Shown one piece after another: positions 8,378-16,678 of a DNA stretch of 53,120 bases. The notes beneath the pieces were generated by a model. The model was not told where the DNA came from, searched no databases, and saw nothing but the letters and a program-made list of their open reading frames with translations. Both the position numbers and the translations under genes were made by a program. The number at the start of each line of letters is the position of its first letter. Position 1 is the stretch's first letter. This stretch comes from Mesorhizobium plurifarium (GTDB lineage: Bacteria; Pseudomonadota; Alphaproteobacteria; Rhizobiales; Rhizobiaceae): positions 796,913 through 850,032 of the forward strand of contig CCNB01000012.1 in the NCBI GenBank assembly GCA_000824785.1, given 5' to 3'.

Positions 8378-10021
8378 TTACTCCACGCCACGCAATTGGT
8401 GGATATGAGCCACCAGTCCGGCAGTCGAGGCGTCGCGTTTTGCGGCAGTCTCCTTGCCCTCAACGACAGGCAGCAGACCTGTCGCCAGTTCCTTGCCGAG
8501 TTCGACGCCCCATTGGTCGAAGGAATTGATGTTGAACAGCGTGCCTTCGACGAAGACGCGATGCTCATAGAGCGCGATTATGCGGCCCAATGTGCGCGGA
8601 TCGAGCTTGCGGTAGAGGATGGTGAGCGACGGGCGGTTGCCGGAGAAGACGCGGTGCGGCGCGATGCGGTCGACATCGGCCGGCTTCATGCCCTTGGCCA
8701 GCATCTGGGCGCGCGCCTCTTCCAGCGTGCGCCCCTTCATGAAGGCCTCCGACTGCGCCAGGCAGTTGGCGAGCAGGAGATCATGCTGGTGCTTCAACTC
8801 GGGCTCGTGGCCTATCGCCGCGGCGAGGAACTCGACCGGGATGAAGTCGGTGCCCTGATGCAGGAGCTGGAAGAAGGCATGCTGGCCGTTGGTGCCGGGC
8901 TCGCCCCAGACCAGCGGACCGGTCGGCGTGGCGACGGCGGCGCCGTCCAGCGTGACGCTCTTGCCGTTCGATTCCATATCGAGCTGCTGTAGATAGGCGG
9001 GCAGACGCGACAGGCGCTGATCGTAAGGGATGACGGCGCGGGCCGGATATTTGCAGACGACGCGATGCCACCAGCCGATCAGCCCCAGCAGCACCGGCAG
9101 GTTCTTCTGCATGGGTGCCGAGCGGAAATGCTCGTCCATCTCATGCGCGCCGTCTAGGAAAGCGCGGAAGTTGCGCGGGCCGACGGAAATCATCACCGGC
9201 AGGCCGATGGCGCTCCAGACCGAGTAGCGGCCGCCGACCCAGTCCCAGAAGCCGAAGACGCGGTCCTGCTCGATGCCGAACTTCGCAACGAGGTCGAGGG
9301 CGGTCGAGACGGCGGCGAAATGCTTGCCGACCGCTTCCTTGCCCAGCGCCTTCTGAACCCAGTCGCGCGCCGTCTCGGCATTCGTCATCGTCTCGACGGT
9401 GGTGAAGGTCTTGGAGGCGACGATGAACAGAGTCGTTTCCGCAGACAGGCCCTTCAGCGTGTCATGGATATGGGCGCCGTCGACATTGGACACATAATGC
9501 GCGCGCGGCCCGTCATGATAGGGTGCAAGCGCCAGCGTCACCATCGCCGGGCCGAGGTCCGAACCGCCGATGCCGATGTTGACGATGTCGGTGATCTTCT
9601 TGCCGGTGGCACCTGGCGCCTTGCCGGAGCGGATGGCGTCGGCGAAGGCGCCCATGGCGTCGAGCACGGCGATCACGTCGGCCTTGGTGTCCTGGCCGTC
9701 GACGATCACGCTCTTGCCGGTCAGGTTGCGCAGCGCGGTGTGCAGCACGGCGCGGTTCTCGGTGATGTTGATCTTCTTGCCTTCGAACATGGCGGCGCGG
9801 CGTCCCGCAAGATCGGCCGCATCCGCGAGCTTTTCCAGCATCGTCATCGTATTTGCGTCGACCGCGCATTTCGACCAGTCGAGCAGAAGATCGCCATCGG
9901 TGGCGGAAAATGTCTCGAAGCGCTTGGGATCGGCGGCGAAGGCCTCGCGCATCGAGCCCTTGGCCGCCGCGCGCTGGTCGCGCAAGGCGGCAAGTTGCTT
10001 GTCGAAGGTTGGCTGGTCCAC
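8378..10021 (-). CDS. pgi: Glucose-6-phosphate isomerase
   Basis: Interconverts glucose 6-phosphate and fructose 6-phosphate in the cytosol. Both family signatures are visible: GGRYSVWSAIGLP in the middle and FNINSFDQWGVELGKELA near the C-terminus, with FIVASKTFTTVETM in the sugar-phosphate-binding region. The start is most likely the GTG at 10021 (protein begins VDQPTFDKQ), which has AGGAG eight bases upstream and gives 547 residues, the usual length. The reading frame remains open 75 codons further upstream to 10246, but that stretch is repeat-rich and does not look coding. The HAD phosphatase follows at once. Confidence 0.95.
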   Translation of the reverse strand: MDQPTFDKQLAALRDQRAAAKGSMREAFAADPKRFETFSATDGDLLLDWSKCAVDANTMTMLEKLADAADLAGRRAAMFEGKKINITENRAVLHTALRNLTGKSVIVDGQDTKADVIAVLDAMGAFADAIRSGKAPGATGKKITDIVNIGIGGSDLGPAMVTLALAPYHDGPRAHYVSNVDGAHIHDTLKGLSAETTLFIVASKTFTTVETMTNAETARDWVQKALGKEAVGKHFAAVSTALDLVAKFGIEQDRVFGFWDWVGGRYSVWSAIGLPVMISVGPRNFRAFLDGAHEMDEHFRSAPMQKNLPVLLGLIGWWHRVVCKYPARAVIPYDQRLSRLPAYLQQLDMESNGKSVTLDGAAVATPTGPLVWGEPGTNGQHAFFQLLHQGTDFIPVEFLAAAIGHEPELKHQHDLLLANCLAQSEAFMKGRTLEEARAQMLAKGMKPADVDRIAPHRVFSGNRPSLTILYRKLDPRTLGRIIALYEHRVFVEGTLFNINSFDQWGVELGKELATGLLPVVEGKETAAKRDASTAGLVAHIHQLRGVE

Positions 10022-10197
10022 TGGGCGGGCTCCTGGCGGGTTTTTAGACCATTTTAGCAGGCCGGATGTTTCCGGCGCGTGTCGGCGCGTCATTCTATCT
10101 AGCCGATTTCCATTTCGTTCAAGCGCGGCTTTGCCGCACTGCATCACGCTTTGATGAGGGGAGTGTTGGATGGTGAAGGTGCCGTGCGCCGGGGCTA

Positions 10198-10306
10198 CGA
10201 CGCTGCGGGTCGCGCCTTGGGTTGGTGCCGCGACGATGCTTCGCATCGCGCTTGCATCGCGGGCGACGACGCTGCGCGTCGCGGGCGACGATGCTTCGCA
10301 TCGCGC
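10198..10306. repeat. Cluster of short hairpin-forming repeats
   Basis: Two exact 22-base copies (10230-10251 and 10285-10306) each contain GATGC-TTC-GCATC. They alternate with two near copies of GACGCTGCGSGTCGCG (about 10199-10214 and 10268-10283). All can fold into small hairpins. The repeats are confined to the pgi/MocR intergenic region and resemble the GCATC-type micro-repeats scattered in rhizobial genomes. Confidence 0.7.
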
Positions 10307-10319
10307 CCTGATAGATCAC

Positions 10320-10371
10320 TGGCATAAATCCCAGCGATCAGAAAAATTAATTGGCGCAACCCCTTATGCCA
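10320..10371. promoter_or_regulatory. Possible operator of the MocR-type regulator
   Basis: TGGCATAA and TTATGCCA form a perfect eight-base inverted pair separated by 36 bases, 60 to 110 bases before the regulator's ATG. The AT-rich stretch between them could hold a -10 element. MocR-type regulators often autoregulate through spaced repeats. The assignment is inference from position and symmetry only. Confidence 0.35.
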
Positions 10372-10431
10372 CCCATACACTCCACTGGTCCAGCCAAGTG
10401 AAAACAGCTGGCCATCCGAGGAAGATTTCCC

Positions 10432-11925
10432 ATGCCACAGCGCAATGACACGGCCATATGGTCCGGTCTGTTCCGGATTTCGGCTGAATCCGGCCAAACC
10501 CTCCAGGCGCAAATCCGCCAGGCGATCGTCGCGGCCATTCTCGACCGACAGATCGCCGCCTCGATGCCGCTGCCGTCGTGCCGAATTCTCGCGGAAAAAC
10601 TTGGGGTTGCCCGCGGCACAGTGGTGCTCGCCTTCCAGCAACTGGTCGACCAGGGTTTCCTGGTGGCGCGCGAGCGGCGCGGCCATTTCGTCAACCCTGA
10701 CGTGCTGGCCACCCCCGCCAAGCCGCACCAGAAGGCGCCGGACCAGCAGAATGAGATCGACTGGAAGGCGCGCCGGCAGATCGCCGCAAGCGACATGCCG
10801 CCGCCGGCCAAGCACGACAACTGGATCAAGTCCTCCTATCCGTTCGTCTACGGCCAGTTCGATCCGGCGCTGTTTCCAACCGCCGAATGGCGCGAGTGCA
10901 ACCGCATGGCACTGGCGGTGCTGGAGATCCGCAACTGGGCGTCCGACATGGTGGATCGCGACGATCCGCTACTGATCGAGCAGATCCAGGCCAGGCTCCT
11001 GCCGCGGCGCGGCATCTTCGCCAATCCGGACGAGATCATCGTGACGCTGGGCGCGCAGAACGCGCTCTACATGCTCGCTTCGCTGTTGATGACCAAGGGC
11101 TCGAAAGTGGCGATGGAGGACCCCGGCTATCCCGACGCCCGCTCGATCTTCCGGCTGGCCGGCGCCGATATCCAGCCGGTTCCGGTCGATCAGTCGGGCA
11201 TCGTGACTTCGTCGATCCCGAGCGATTCCGGCTTCGTCTTCGTCACGCCCAGCCACCACTGCCCGACCATGGTGCCCTTGTCGGCGGAGCGGCGGCAGGA
11301 CCTTCTGGCGCGCGCCAACCGCAACAACCAGATCATCATCGAGGACGGCTATGACAGCCAGTTGCTCGACGAGGCGCCGCAGCAGGCGCTGAAGAGCCTC
11401 GACCGCTCCGGCCGCGTCATCTATGTCGGCTCGATGTCGAAGACGCTCGCTCCGGGCCTGAGGCTTGGCTACATCGTGGCCTCGGCGGGACTGATCGCCG
11501 AGCTTCGCGCGCTGCGCCGCTTCATGCTGAGGCACCCGCCGGCGAACAACCAGCGCGCGGTGGCGCTGTTCCTGTCGCTCGGCCACCACGAGGCGCTGGT
11601 GCGCAGGCTTTCCGCCGCCTTCGACGAGCGGCGCAAGCGTCTGGTCCATGCGATTTCCGCTTTCCTGCCAGAATGGCGCTCGACCGACTCGGCGGGCGGC
11701 ACCTCGCTCTGGCTGGAAGGGCCGCGCGGCACCGATTCCCGTGGCCTGGCGGAAGCGGCCGCTTCGCGCAGCGTCATCATCGAACCCGGCGACCGGTTCT
11801 TCGATCGCAGCGAAAAGCCCTCTCGTTTCATGCGCTTGGGCATCTCCTCGATCTCGCTGCAGCATATCGAGCCGGGCATCCGCGAACTCGCCACCGCCGC
11901 CGGCCGCAGGCCCGCTGCCGCCTGA
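10432..11925 (+). CDS. MocR-type regulator: GntR winged helix fused to a PLP aminotransferase-like domain
   Basis: A 497-residue transcription regulator. Residues 15-90 form a GntR-type winged helix (LPSCRILAEKLGVARGTVVLAFQQLVDQGFL), and about residues 135-490 form a fold-type I aminotransferase domain. The PLP-binding lysine is about K337 in YVGSMSKTLAPGLRLGY, with EDGYDSQ and the PSHHCP segment also in place. MocR proteins sense PLP or PLP adducts with amines and control nearby genes. GAGGAAG precedes the ATG. The neighbour downstream is an MttB-type methylamine methyltransferase, so a quaternary or amino compound is a possible signal. A strong terminator separates the two genes, so they are not simply one transcript. 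Confidence 0.9.
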   Translation: MPQRNDTAIWSGLFRISAESGQTLQAQIRQAIVAAILDRQIAASMPLPSCRILAEKLGVARGTVVLAFQQLVDQGFLVARERRGHFVNPDVLATPAKPHQKAPDQQNEIDWKARRQIAASDMPPPAKHDNWIKSSYPFVYGQFDPALFPTAEWRECNRMALAVLEIRNWASDMVDRDDPLLIEQIQARLLPRRGIFANPDEIIVTLGAQNALYMLASLLMTKGSKVAMEDPGYPDARSIFRLAGADIQPVPVDQSGIVTSSIPSDSGFVFVTPSHHCPTMVPLSAERRQDLLARANRNNQIIIEDGYDSQLLDEAPQQALKSLDRSGRVIYVGSMSKTLAPGLRLGYIVASAGLIAELRALRRFMLRHPPANNQRAVALFLSLGHHEALVRRLSAAFDERRKRLVHAISAFLPEWRSTDSAGGTSLWLEGPRGTDSRGLAEAAASRSVIIEPGDRFFDRSEKPSRFMRLGISSISLQHIEPGIRELATAAGRRPAAA

Positions 11926-11942
11926 TCGCTACTGATTTCCTG

Positions 11943-11972
11943 AAAAGAGCCGGCGCCGCGCCGGCTCTTTTT
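11943..11972 (+). terminator. Intrinsic terminator after the MocR-type gene
   Basis: A perfect 12-base stem (AAAAGAGCCGGC paired with GCCGGCTCTTTT) with a five-base loop GCCGC, ending in a run of T. It lies 17 bases after the stop codon. The stem is symmetrical, so weak function on the other strand is possible. Confidence 0.92.
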
Positions 11973-12145
11973 GTTTTGGCACACACCCCGTTGCTTTAGA
12001 AGCCTGGCATATTCGACGGGATTGCTTGGCCCATAGGCTGTACCAATGCCGGCGGCATAGTCGGGGCCAGAAGGGGACGAGGCAGACGATGGTGGACCAA
12101 CCGCCGCGTGCCGCCTCGCAGATAAGACAAAGGTGGAGTGCTTCC

Positions 12146-13735
12146 ATGTCAGTGGCTCTCGAGAAGCAGGAATCGTCGTCGGATCAGCGTTCGCGGCGGT
12201 CCGGCGGGCGCGAAGCGCGCCGCGCAATGCGGGCGGCGCCCTTGGCCGACGATATCCGTCCGGTTCGGCCGGGGCTTGAAGGCGGCAGCTATGGCCCATT
12301 GAGCCAGAACGACCAGGAGCGCATCCACGAAGCGGTGCTGACCCTCCTGGAGACGGTCGGCTTCGCCAACGCCATCCCGTCCTGCATCGAAGCGCTGACC
12401 CGGGTCGGCGCCACCTATGGCGACGACGGCCGCATCCGGTTGCCGCGCGCGCTGGTGCTGGACACGATCAAGAAGGCTGCACGCAACTTCACCCTTTACG
12501 GCCAGGATCCCAAACACGATATGCTGATCCAGGGCAAACGCGTGCACTACGGCACGGCGGGCGCGGCGGTGCATCTGGTCGATGTCGAGAAGCGCGAATA
12601 TCGCGAATCGCTGCTGCAGGATCTCTACGACGCCGCCCGTCTCGTCGACGGGCTGGACAACATCCATTTCTTCCAGCGCACCATGGTGCCGCGCGATATT
12701 CCCGACCCGCTCGATATGGATTTCAACACGCTCTATGCCTGCGTGACGGGGACGTCCAAGCATGTCGGCACCTCGTTCACCGTGCGCGAGAACGTCAAGC
12801 CGGCGCTGGAAATGCTCTATGCGATCGCCGGCGGCGAGGAGAATTTCCGCGCACGGCCATTCGTGTCGAATTCGAATTGCTTCGTGGTGCCGCCGATGAA
12901 GTTCGCCGAGGACGCTTGCGGCGTTCTCGAGGCCTGCGTCGAAGGCGGCATTCCGATCCTGCTGCTCTCCGCCGGCCAGGCCGGCGCCACGGCACCTGCC
13001 GCGATTGCCGGCGCCGTCGTGCAGGCGGTGGCCGAAGTGCTGATGGGGCTGGTCTACGTCAATGCGATCAAGCCCGGACATCCGGCGATCTTCGGCACCT
13101 GGCCGTTCGTCTCGGACCTCCGCACCGGCGCCATGTCCGGCGGCTCGGCCGAGCAGGCGGTGCTGACCGCGGCCTGCGCGCAGATGGCGCAATATTACGA
13201 CCTGCCCGGCGGGTCCGCCGCCGGCATGTCGGACTCCAAGCTGCCCGACATCCAGGCCGGCTACGAGAAGGGCATCACCAATGTCATGGCGGGCCTGTCC
13301 GGCCTGAACCTGGTCTATGAATCGGCGGGCATGCATGCCTCGCTGCTCGGCTTCTGCCTCGAAAGCCTGATCATCGACAACGACATGCTCGGACATTGCC
13401 TGCGCTGCGTGCGCGGCATCGAGGTGACCGACGACGCGCTGTCGATCGACACCATCGCCGATGTCTGCCTCAAGGGTCCCGGGCATTATCTCGGCAACGA
13501 CCAGACGCTGAAGCTGATGCAGACCGAGTATTTCTATCCCGCCGTCGGCGATCGCTTCTCGCCCAAGGAATGGAACGAAAAGGGCCGGCCCGATATCCTG
13601 TCGCGGGCGATCGCGGAGAAGAAGCGCGTGCTTGCCGAGCGTTTCCCGCGCCATGTCTCGCGTATTCTCGACGACAAATTGCGCGCCCGCTTCGGCGAGA
13701 TGATCAAGCTGCCGCGCAGCAAGATGGGCGGCTGA
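12146..13735 (+). CDS. MttB-family (trimethylamine methyltransferase-like) protein, non-pyrrolysine type
   Basis: A homologue of the corrinoid-dependent trimethylamine methyltransferase MttB, about 529 residues. It starts with a basic tail (RSRRSGGREARRAMRAAP) and then RPVRPGLEGG, followed by the TIM-barrel region. The frame is open to the end without an internal TAG, so there is no pyrrolysine. Non-Pyl members such as MtgB demethylate glycine betaine or other quaternary amines; the substrate here is unknown. I chose the ATG at 12146 (GGTGGAG upstream); in-frame ATGs at 12026 and 12089 are alternatives. No corrinoid protein gene lies next to it, which is odd for a methyltransferase of this class. 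Confidence 0.88.
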   Translation: MSVALEKQESSSDQRSRRSGGREARRAMRAAPLADDIRPVRPGLEGGSYGPLSQNDQERIHEAVLTLLETVGFANAIPSCIEALTRVGATYGDDGRIRLPRALVLDTIKKAARNFTLYGQDPKHDMLIQGKRVHYGTAGAAVHLVDVEKREYRESLLQDLYDAARLVDGLDNIHFFQRTMVPRDIPDPLDMDFNTLYACVTGTSKHVGTSFTVRENVKPALEMLYAIAGGEENFRARPFVSNSNCFVVPPMKFAEDACGVLEACVEGGIPILLLSAGQAGATAPAAIAGAVVQAVAEVLMGLVYVNAIKPGHPAIFGTWPFVSDLRTGAMSGGSAEQAVLTAACAQMAQYYDLPGGSAAGMSDSKLPDIQAGYEKGITNVMAGLSGLNLVYESAGMHASLLGFCLESLIIDNDMLGHCLRCVRGIEVTDDALSIDTIADVCLKGPGHYLGNDQTLKLMQTEYFYPAVGDRFSPKEWNEKGRPDILSRAIAEKKRVLAERFPRHVSRILDDKLRARFGEMIKLPRSKMGG

Positions 13736-13736
13736 T

Positions 13737-14135
13737 CTACTCCACACTCAGCCCGTAGCGCTCGACGACCTCGGCGTTGATCAGCTTGGCGTGCAGCGTC
13801 ATCAGCACGATCTGCGCGTCGAAACTGTCGCCGGCCTCCAGCGCCGCCTCGATGCGGCGCTCGACCGCCAAGGTCGGTTCCCGACCATTGGCCTGCTCGA
13901 ACACCTGCGGCCCGGCAACGCAATAGCCGCAGAGCTGCGCCACGGAATGATAGGCTTGTGCCGGCGGCTCATCCGGCCAACTGTCGCTCATCAGATTGAC
14001 GATGGTGAGTTTCACGCCCTCCGGCACCAGGGCCGGGTGCAGATCGGCCGCGCGCAGCGCCTCGTCGAGCTGGCGCAGATCGCTGGAGCGGCCGAACATG
14101 CCGAGGAAGCCCAGGGAAGAACGCCGTTTCGCCAA
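13737..14135 (-). CDS. Conserved-looking hypothetical protein
   Basis: A predicted 132-residue acidic soluble protein that I do not recognise. It begins LAKRRSSLGFLGMFGRSSD and is predicted helical, with no signal peptide or membrane segment. Two cysteines occur close together in LCGYC. The stop lies just one base after the end of the MttB-like gene on the opposite strand (convergent). I chose TTG at 14135 with AAGGGTAGAG upstream. The frame is open to 14234, but that extension runs through the terminator of the dehydratase gene and so is unlikely to be coding. Confidence 0.6.
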   Translation of the reverse strand: MAKRRSSLGFLGMFGRSSDLRQLDEALRAADLHPALVPEGVKLTIVNLMSDSWPDEPPAQAYHSVAQLCGYCVAGPQVFEQANGREPTLAVERRIEAALEAGDSFDAQIVLMTLHAKLINAEVVERYGLSVE

Positions 14136-14210
14136 AATAGTCTCTACCCTTCGCAGCCTGCCGGGATCGACCTTATCTGTGCGTTGAACGTAGCCGAAAC
14201 AAGGGCACGA

Positions 14211-14242
14211 AAAAGGGCGGCCTGCCATCGGCAAGCCGCCCT
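14211..14242 (-). terminator. Intrinsic terminator of the IlvD/Edd dehydratase gene
   Basis: Read on the minus strand, AGGGCGGCTTGCC pairs with GGCAGGCCGCCCT (13 pairs, one G-U) around a three-base loop and is followed by a T-run. It lies about 25 bases after the dehydratase stop codon. Confidence 0.9.
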
Positions 14243-14264
14243 CATGATTTAGCCGGCTACATGC

Positions 14265-16070
14265 TCAGTGATTGTCGCGCGGCACGCCGCTGGTATGGGC
14301 GACGTCCTGGTACTTCACCGCCGGCTTCAGCACCATGCCGGCCGAGAACTGGTCGACCATGCCGCGCTGGATCTCCTGCCACGGTGTCTGGTGCTTGGGG
14401 TAGTGATAGCCGCCATTGCCCTGCAGCGCGGCGCGCCGTTTGGCAATCTCCTCGTCGCTGACGAGAATGTTGGCCGTGCCCTTCTTCAAATCGATGCGGA
14501 CGCGGTCGCCGGTCTTGAGCAGCGCCAGGCCGCCGCCGATCGCGGCTTCCGGCGAGGCATTGAGGATCGACGGCGAGCCGGACGTGCCGGACTGGCGGCC
14601 GTCGCCGATGCAGGCCAGCGAATGGATGCCCTTCTTGATGAGGTAGGCCGGCGGTTGCATGTTGACCACCTCGGCGCCGCCCGGATAGCCGACCGGGCCG
14701 GCGCCGCGCATGAACAGGATGGTGTGCTCGTCGATGCCCTGCGCCGGATCGTCGATGCGGGCGTGGTAATCCTCCGGTCCGTCGAAGACGATGGCATTTC
14801 CCTCGAAGGCTTCCGGATCGTTCGGGTTGGAGAGGTAGCGCTCGCGGAATTCCGGCGAGATGCCGCTGGTCTTCATGATCGCGGAATCGAACAGATTGCC
14901 CTTGAGGTTGATGAAGCCGGCATTGGCCTTGAGCGGCTTGTCGGCGCTGCGGATGACGTCGTGGTTCTCGTTGACGGCGTCCTTGCAATTGTCGCCCATC
15001 GTCTTACCGTTGGCGGTGACTGCGCCCGGATGCGGCAGGAGCCCGGCCTTCATCAATTCGGCGACGACCGCCGGCACGCCGCCGGCGTGGTGGTAGTCCT
15101 CGCCGAGATACTCGCCTGTCGGCTGCAGGTTGACGAGGAGCGGAATGTTGAGGCCGATCTTCTGCCAGTCGTCATTGTCGAGCGGCACGCCGAGGTGGCG
15201 GGCAATCGCGTTCAAGTGGATCGGCGCATTGGTTGAACCGCCGATGGCAGAGTTGACGACGATGGCGTTCTCGAAGGCCTGGCGCGTCATGATGTCGGAC
15301 GGCTTCAGGTCCTCGTGCACCATGTCGACGATGCGCTTGCCGGTCTCGTAGGCGATCTGGCCGCGCTCGCGATAGGGCGCTGGAATGGCGGCCGAACCGG
15401 GGAGCTGCATGCCGAGCGCCTCGGCCAGCGAATTCATCGTGGTGGCGGTGCCCATGGTGTTGCAGTAGCCGGTCGACGGCGCCGAGGAGGCGACAATGTC
15501 CATGAACTCGTCATAGTTGATCTCGCCGGCCGAGAGCCGTTGCCGGGATTCCCAGACGATGGTGCCGGAGCCTGTGCGCTTGCCCTTGTGCCAGCCGTTG
15601 AGCATCGGGCCGACCGACAGCGCGATTGCCGGAATGTTGACGGTGGCCGCCGCCATCAAGAGCGCAGGCGTGGTCTTGTCGCAGCCGATGGTGAGCACGA
15701 CGCCGTCGAGCGGATAGCCGTAGAGCACCTCGACGAGGCTGAGATAGGCCAGGTTGCGGTCGAGCGCGGCTGTCGGGCGCTTGCCGGTCTCCTGGATCGG
15801 ATGGCACGGGAACTCGAAGGGGATGCCGCCCATCGAGACGATGCCTTCGCGCACGCGCTTGGCGAGCTCGAGGTGATGCCGGTTACAGGGCGAGAGGTCG
15901 GAACCGGTCTGCGCGATGCCGATCAGTGGCTTGCCCGACATCAGTTCGGCGCGCGTCAGGCCGTAGTTGAGGTAGCGCTCGAGATAGAGCGCTGTCATGC
16001 CGGGATTGTCTGGATTGTCGAACCACTCCTGCGAGCGAAATTTCTTCTTCTTGGTGGGGGCGCCTGCCAT
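14265..16070 (-). CDS. IlvD/Edd-family sugar-acid dehydratase (arabinonate/xylonate dehydratase-like)
   Basis: An iron-sulfur dehydratase that removes water from a sugar acid to give a 2-keto-3-deoxy acid. Three cysteines expected to bind a [2Fe-2S] cluster sit at about C62 (LSPCNRHH), C130 (TIGCDKTTPA) and C203 (GYCNTMGTA), with the same spacing as in the characterised Rhizobium L-arabinonate dehydratase. K132 next to C130 corresponds to the carbamylated metal-binding lysine, and GRQSGTSG carries the catalytic serine. The length of 601 residues is slightly above that of the relatives. The ATG at 16070 has GGAGA upstream; the open frame to 16193 lacks such a site. Which sugar acid is used is not clear. 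It is monocistronic and has its own terminator. Confidence 0.9.
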   Translation of the reverse strand: MAGAPTKKKKFRSQEWFDNPDNPGMTALYLERYLNYGLTRAELMSGKPLIGIAQTGSDLSPCNRHHLELAKRVREGIVSMGGIPFEFPCHPIQETGKRPTAALDRNLAYLSLVEVLYGYPLDGVVLTIGCDKTTPALLMAAATVNIPAIALSVGPMLNGWHKGKRTGSGTIVWESRQRLSAGEINYDEFMDIVASSAPSTGYCNTMGTATTMNSLAEALGMQLPGSAAIPAPYRERGQIAYETGKRIVDMVHEDLKPSDIMTRQAFENAIVVNSAIGGSTNAPIHLNAIARHLGVPLDNDDWQKIGLNIPLLVNLQPTGEYLGEDYHHAGGVPAVVAELMKAGLLPHPGAVTANGKTMGDNCKDAVNENHDVIRSADKPLKANAGFINLKGNLFDSAIMKTSGISPEFRERYLSNPNDPEAFEGNAIVFDGPEDYHARIDDPAQGIDEHTILFMRGAGPVGYPGGAEVVNMQPPAYLIKKGIHSLACIGDGRQSGTSGSPSILNASPEAAIGGGLALLKTGDRVRIDLKKGTANILVSDEEIAKRRAALQGNGGYHYPKHQTPWQEIQRGMVDQFSAGMVLKPAVKYQDVAHTSGVPRDNH

Positions 16071-16221
16071 GGTGGTCTCCGTATTTGTATGACAAATCGA
16101 TATGACAACGCGCGAGCGCAAGCAAGAGGCAGGCGCCGCCCGAACCCGGACTTTGGTGCGATAGACTTGTTTCGGCCCACGCGCTACGACCAATCGGCAT
16201 CAGCAAATCGGGGAGGTCTTG

Positions 16222-16671
16222 ATGGCTTTGGTGATCGAAGGCGAGGAGCGGATCGCCGCACCCGTCGAGAAAGTGTGGGAAGCCCTCAACGACCCGGAGA
16301 TCCTGAAGGAAGCCATTCCCGGTTGCCAGAGCCTGGAGATGAATTCGGCCACCGAGATGGCGGCGACCGTGGTGCTCAAGATCGGACCGATCAAGGCGAC
16401 CTTCAACGGCGAAGTGACGCTGAAGAACCTCAAGCCGCCGCATTCCTACACCATCCAGGGCGAAGGCAAGGGCGGCATTGCCGGCTTCGCCAAAGGCGGC
16501 GCCGACGTGACGCTGACCGCCGACGGGCCGGACTCGACGGTGCTTAAATATGCCGCCAAGGCCGAGGTCGGCGGCAAGATCGCGCAGCTCGGCAGCCGTC
16601 TGATCGAATCGACGTCGAAGAAGCTCGCCGGGCAGTTCTTCTCGACGTTTGGCGAGAAGGTCGGCGCCTGA
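16222..16671 (+). CDS. CoxG-like SRPBCC protein (carbon monoxide dehydrogenase subunit G family)
   Basis: A 149-residue START/SRPBCC-fold protein. The N-terminal EGEERIAAPVEKVWEALNDPEILKEAIPGC pattern is the hallmark of CoxG, and the C-terminus FSTFGEKVGA is also typical. CoxG proteins help molybdenum hydroxylases reach the membrane or act as lipid-binding helpers. No cox-type genes are nearby, so here it is an orphan. ATG at 16222 follows GGGGAGGT. It converges with the Mrp gene; the two stops are seven bases apart. Confidence 0.88.
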   Translation: MALVIEGEERIAAPVEKVWEALNDPEILKEAIPGCQSLEMNSATEMAATVVLKIGPIKATFNGEVTLKNLKPPHSYTIQGEGKGGIAGFAKGGADVTLTADGPDSTVLKYAAKAEVGGKIAQLGSRLIESTSKKLAGQFFSTFGEKVGA

Positions 16672-16678
16672 CCGAAGG

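Larger units (their letters stand above)
10022..10431. other. Intergenic region between pgi and the MocR-type gene
   Basis: About 410 bases between divergent genes. The left part holds a cluster of short GC-rich hairpin repeats (10198-10306, listed separately). The right part is AT-richer around 10340-10352 and should hold the promoter of the MocR-type regulator. An inverted pair TGGCATAA (10320-10327) and TTATGCCA (10364-10371) could be the regulator's own operator. I see no credible gene. Confidence 0.5.

Noticed and set aside
12146..13735. Possible pyrrolysine codon in the MttB homologue
   Set aside because: The frame contains no internal TAG, so this is a non-pyrrolysine member.
12149..13747. 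Long minus-strand open frame opposite the MttB-like gene
   Set aside because: It mirrors the coding frame of the MttB-like protein and has no family features.
14136..14234. N-terminal extension of the hypothetical protein to 14234
   Set aside because: The segment is made by the terminator hairpin of the dehydratase gene, so it is not coding.
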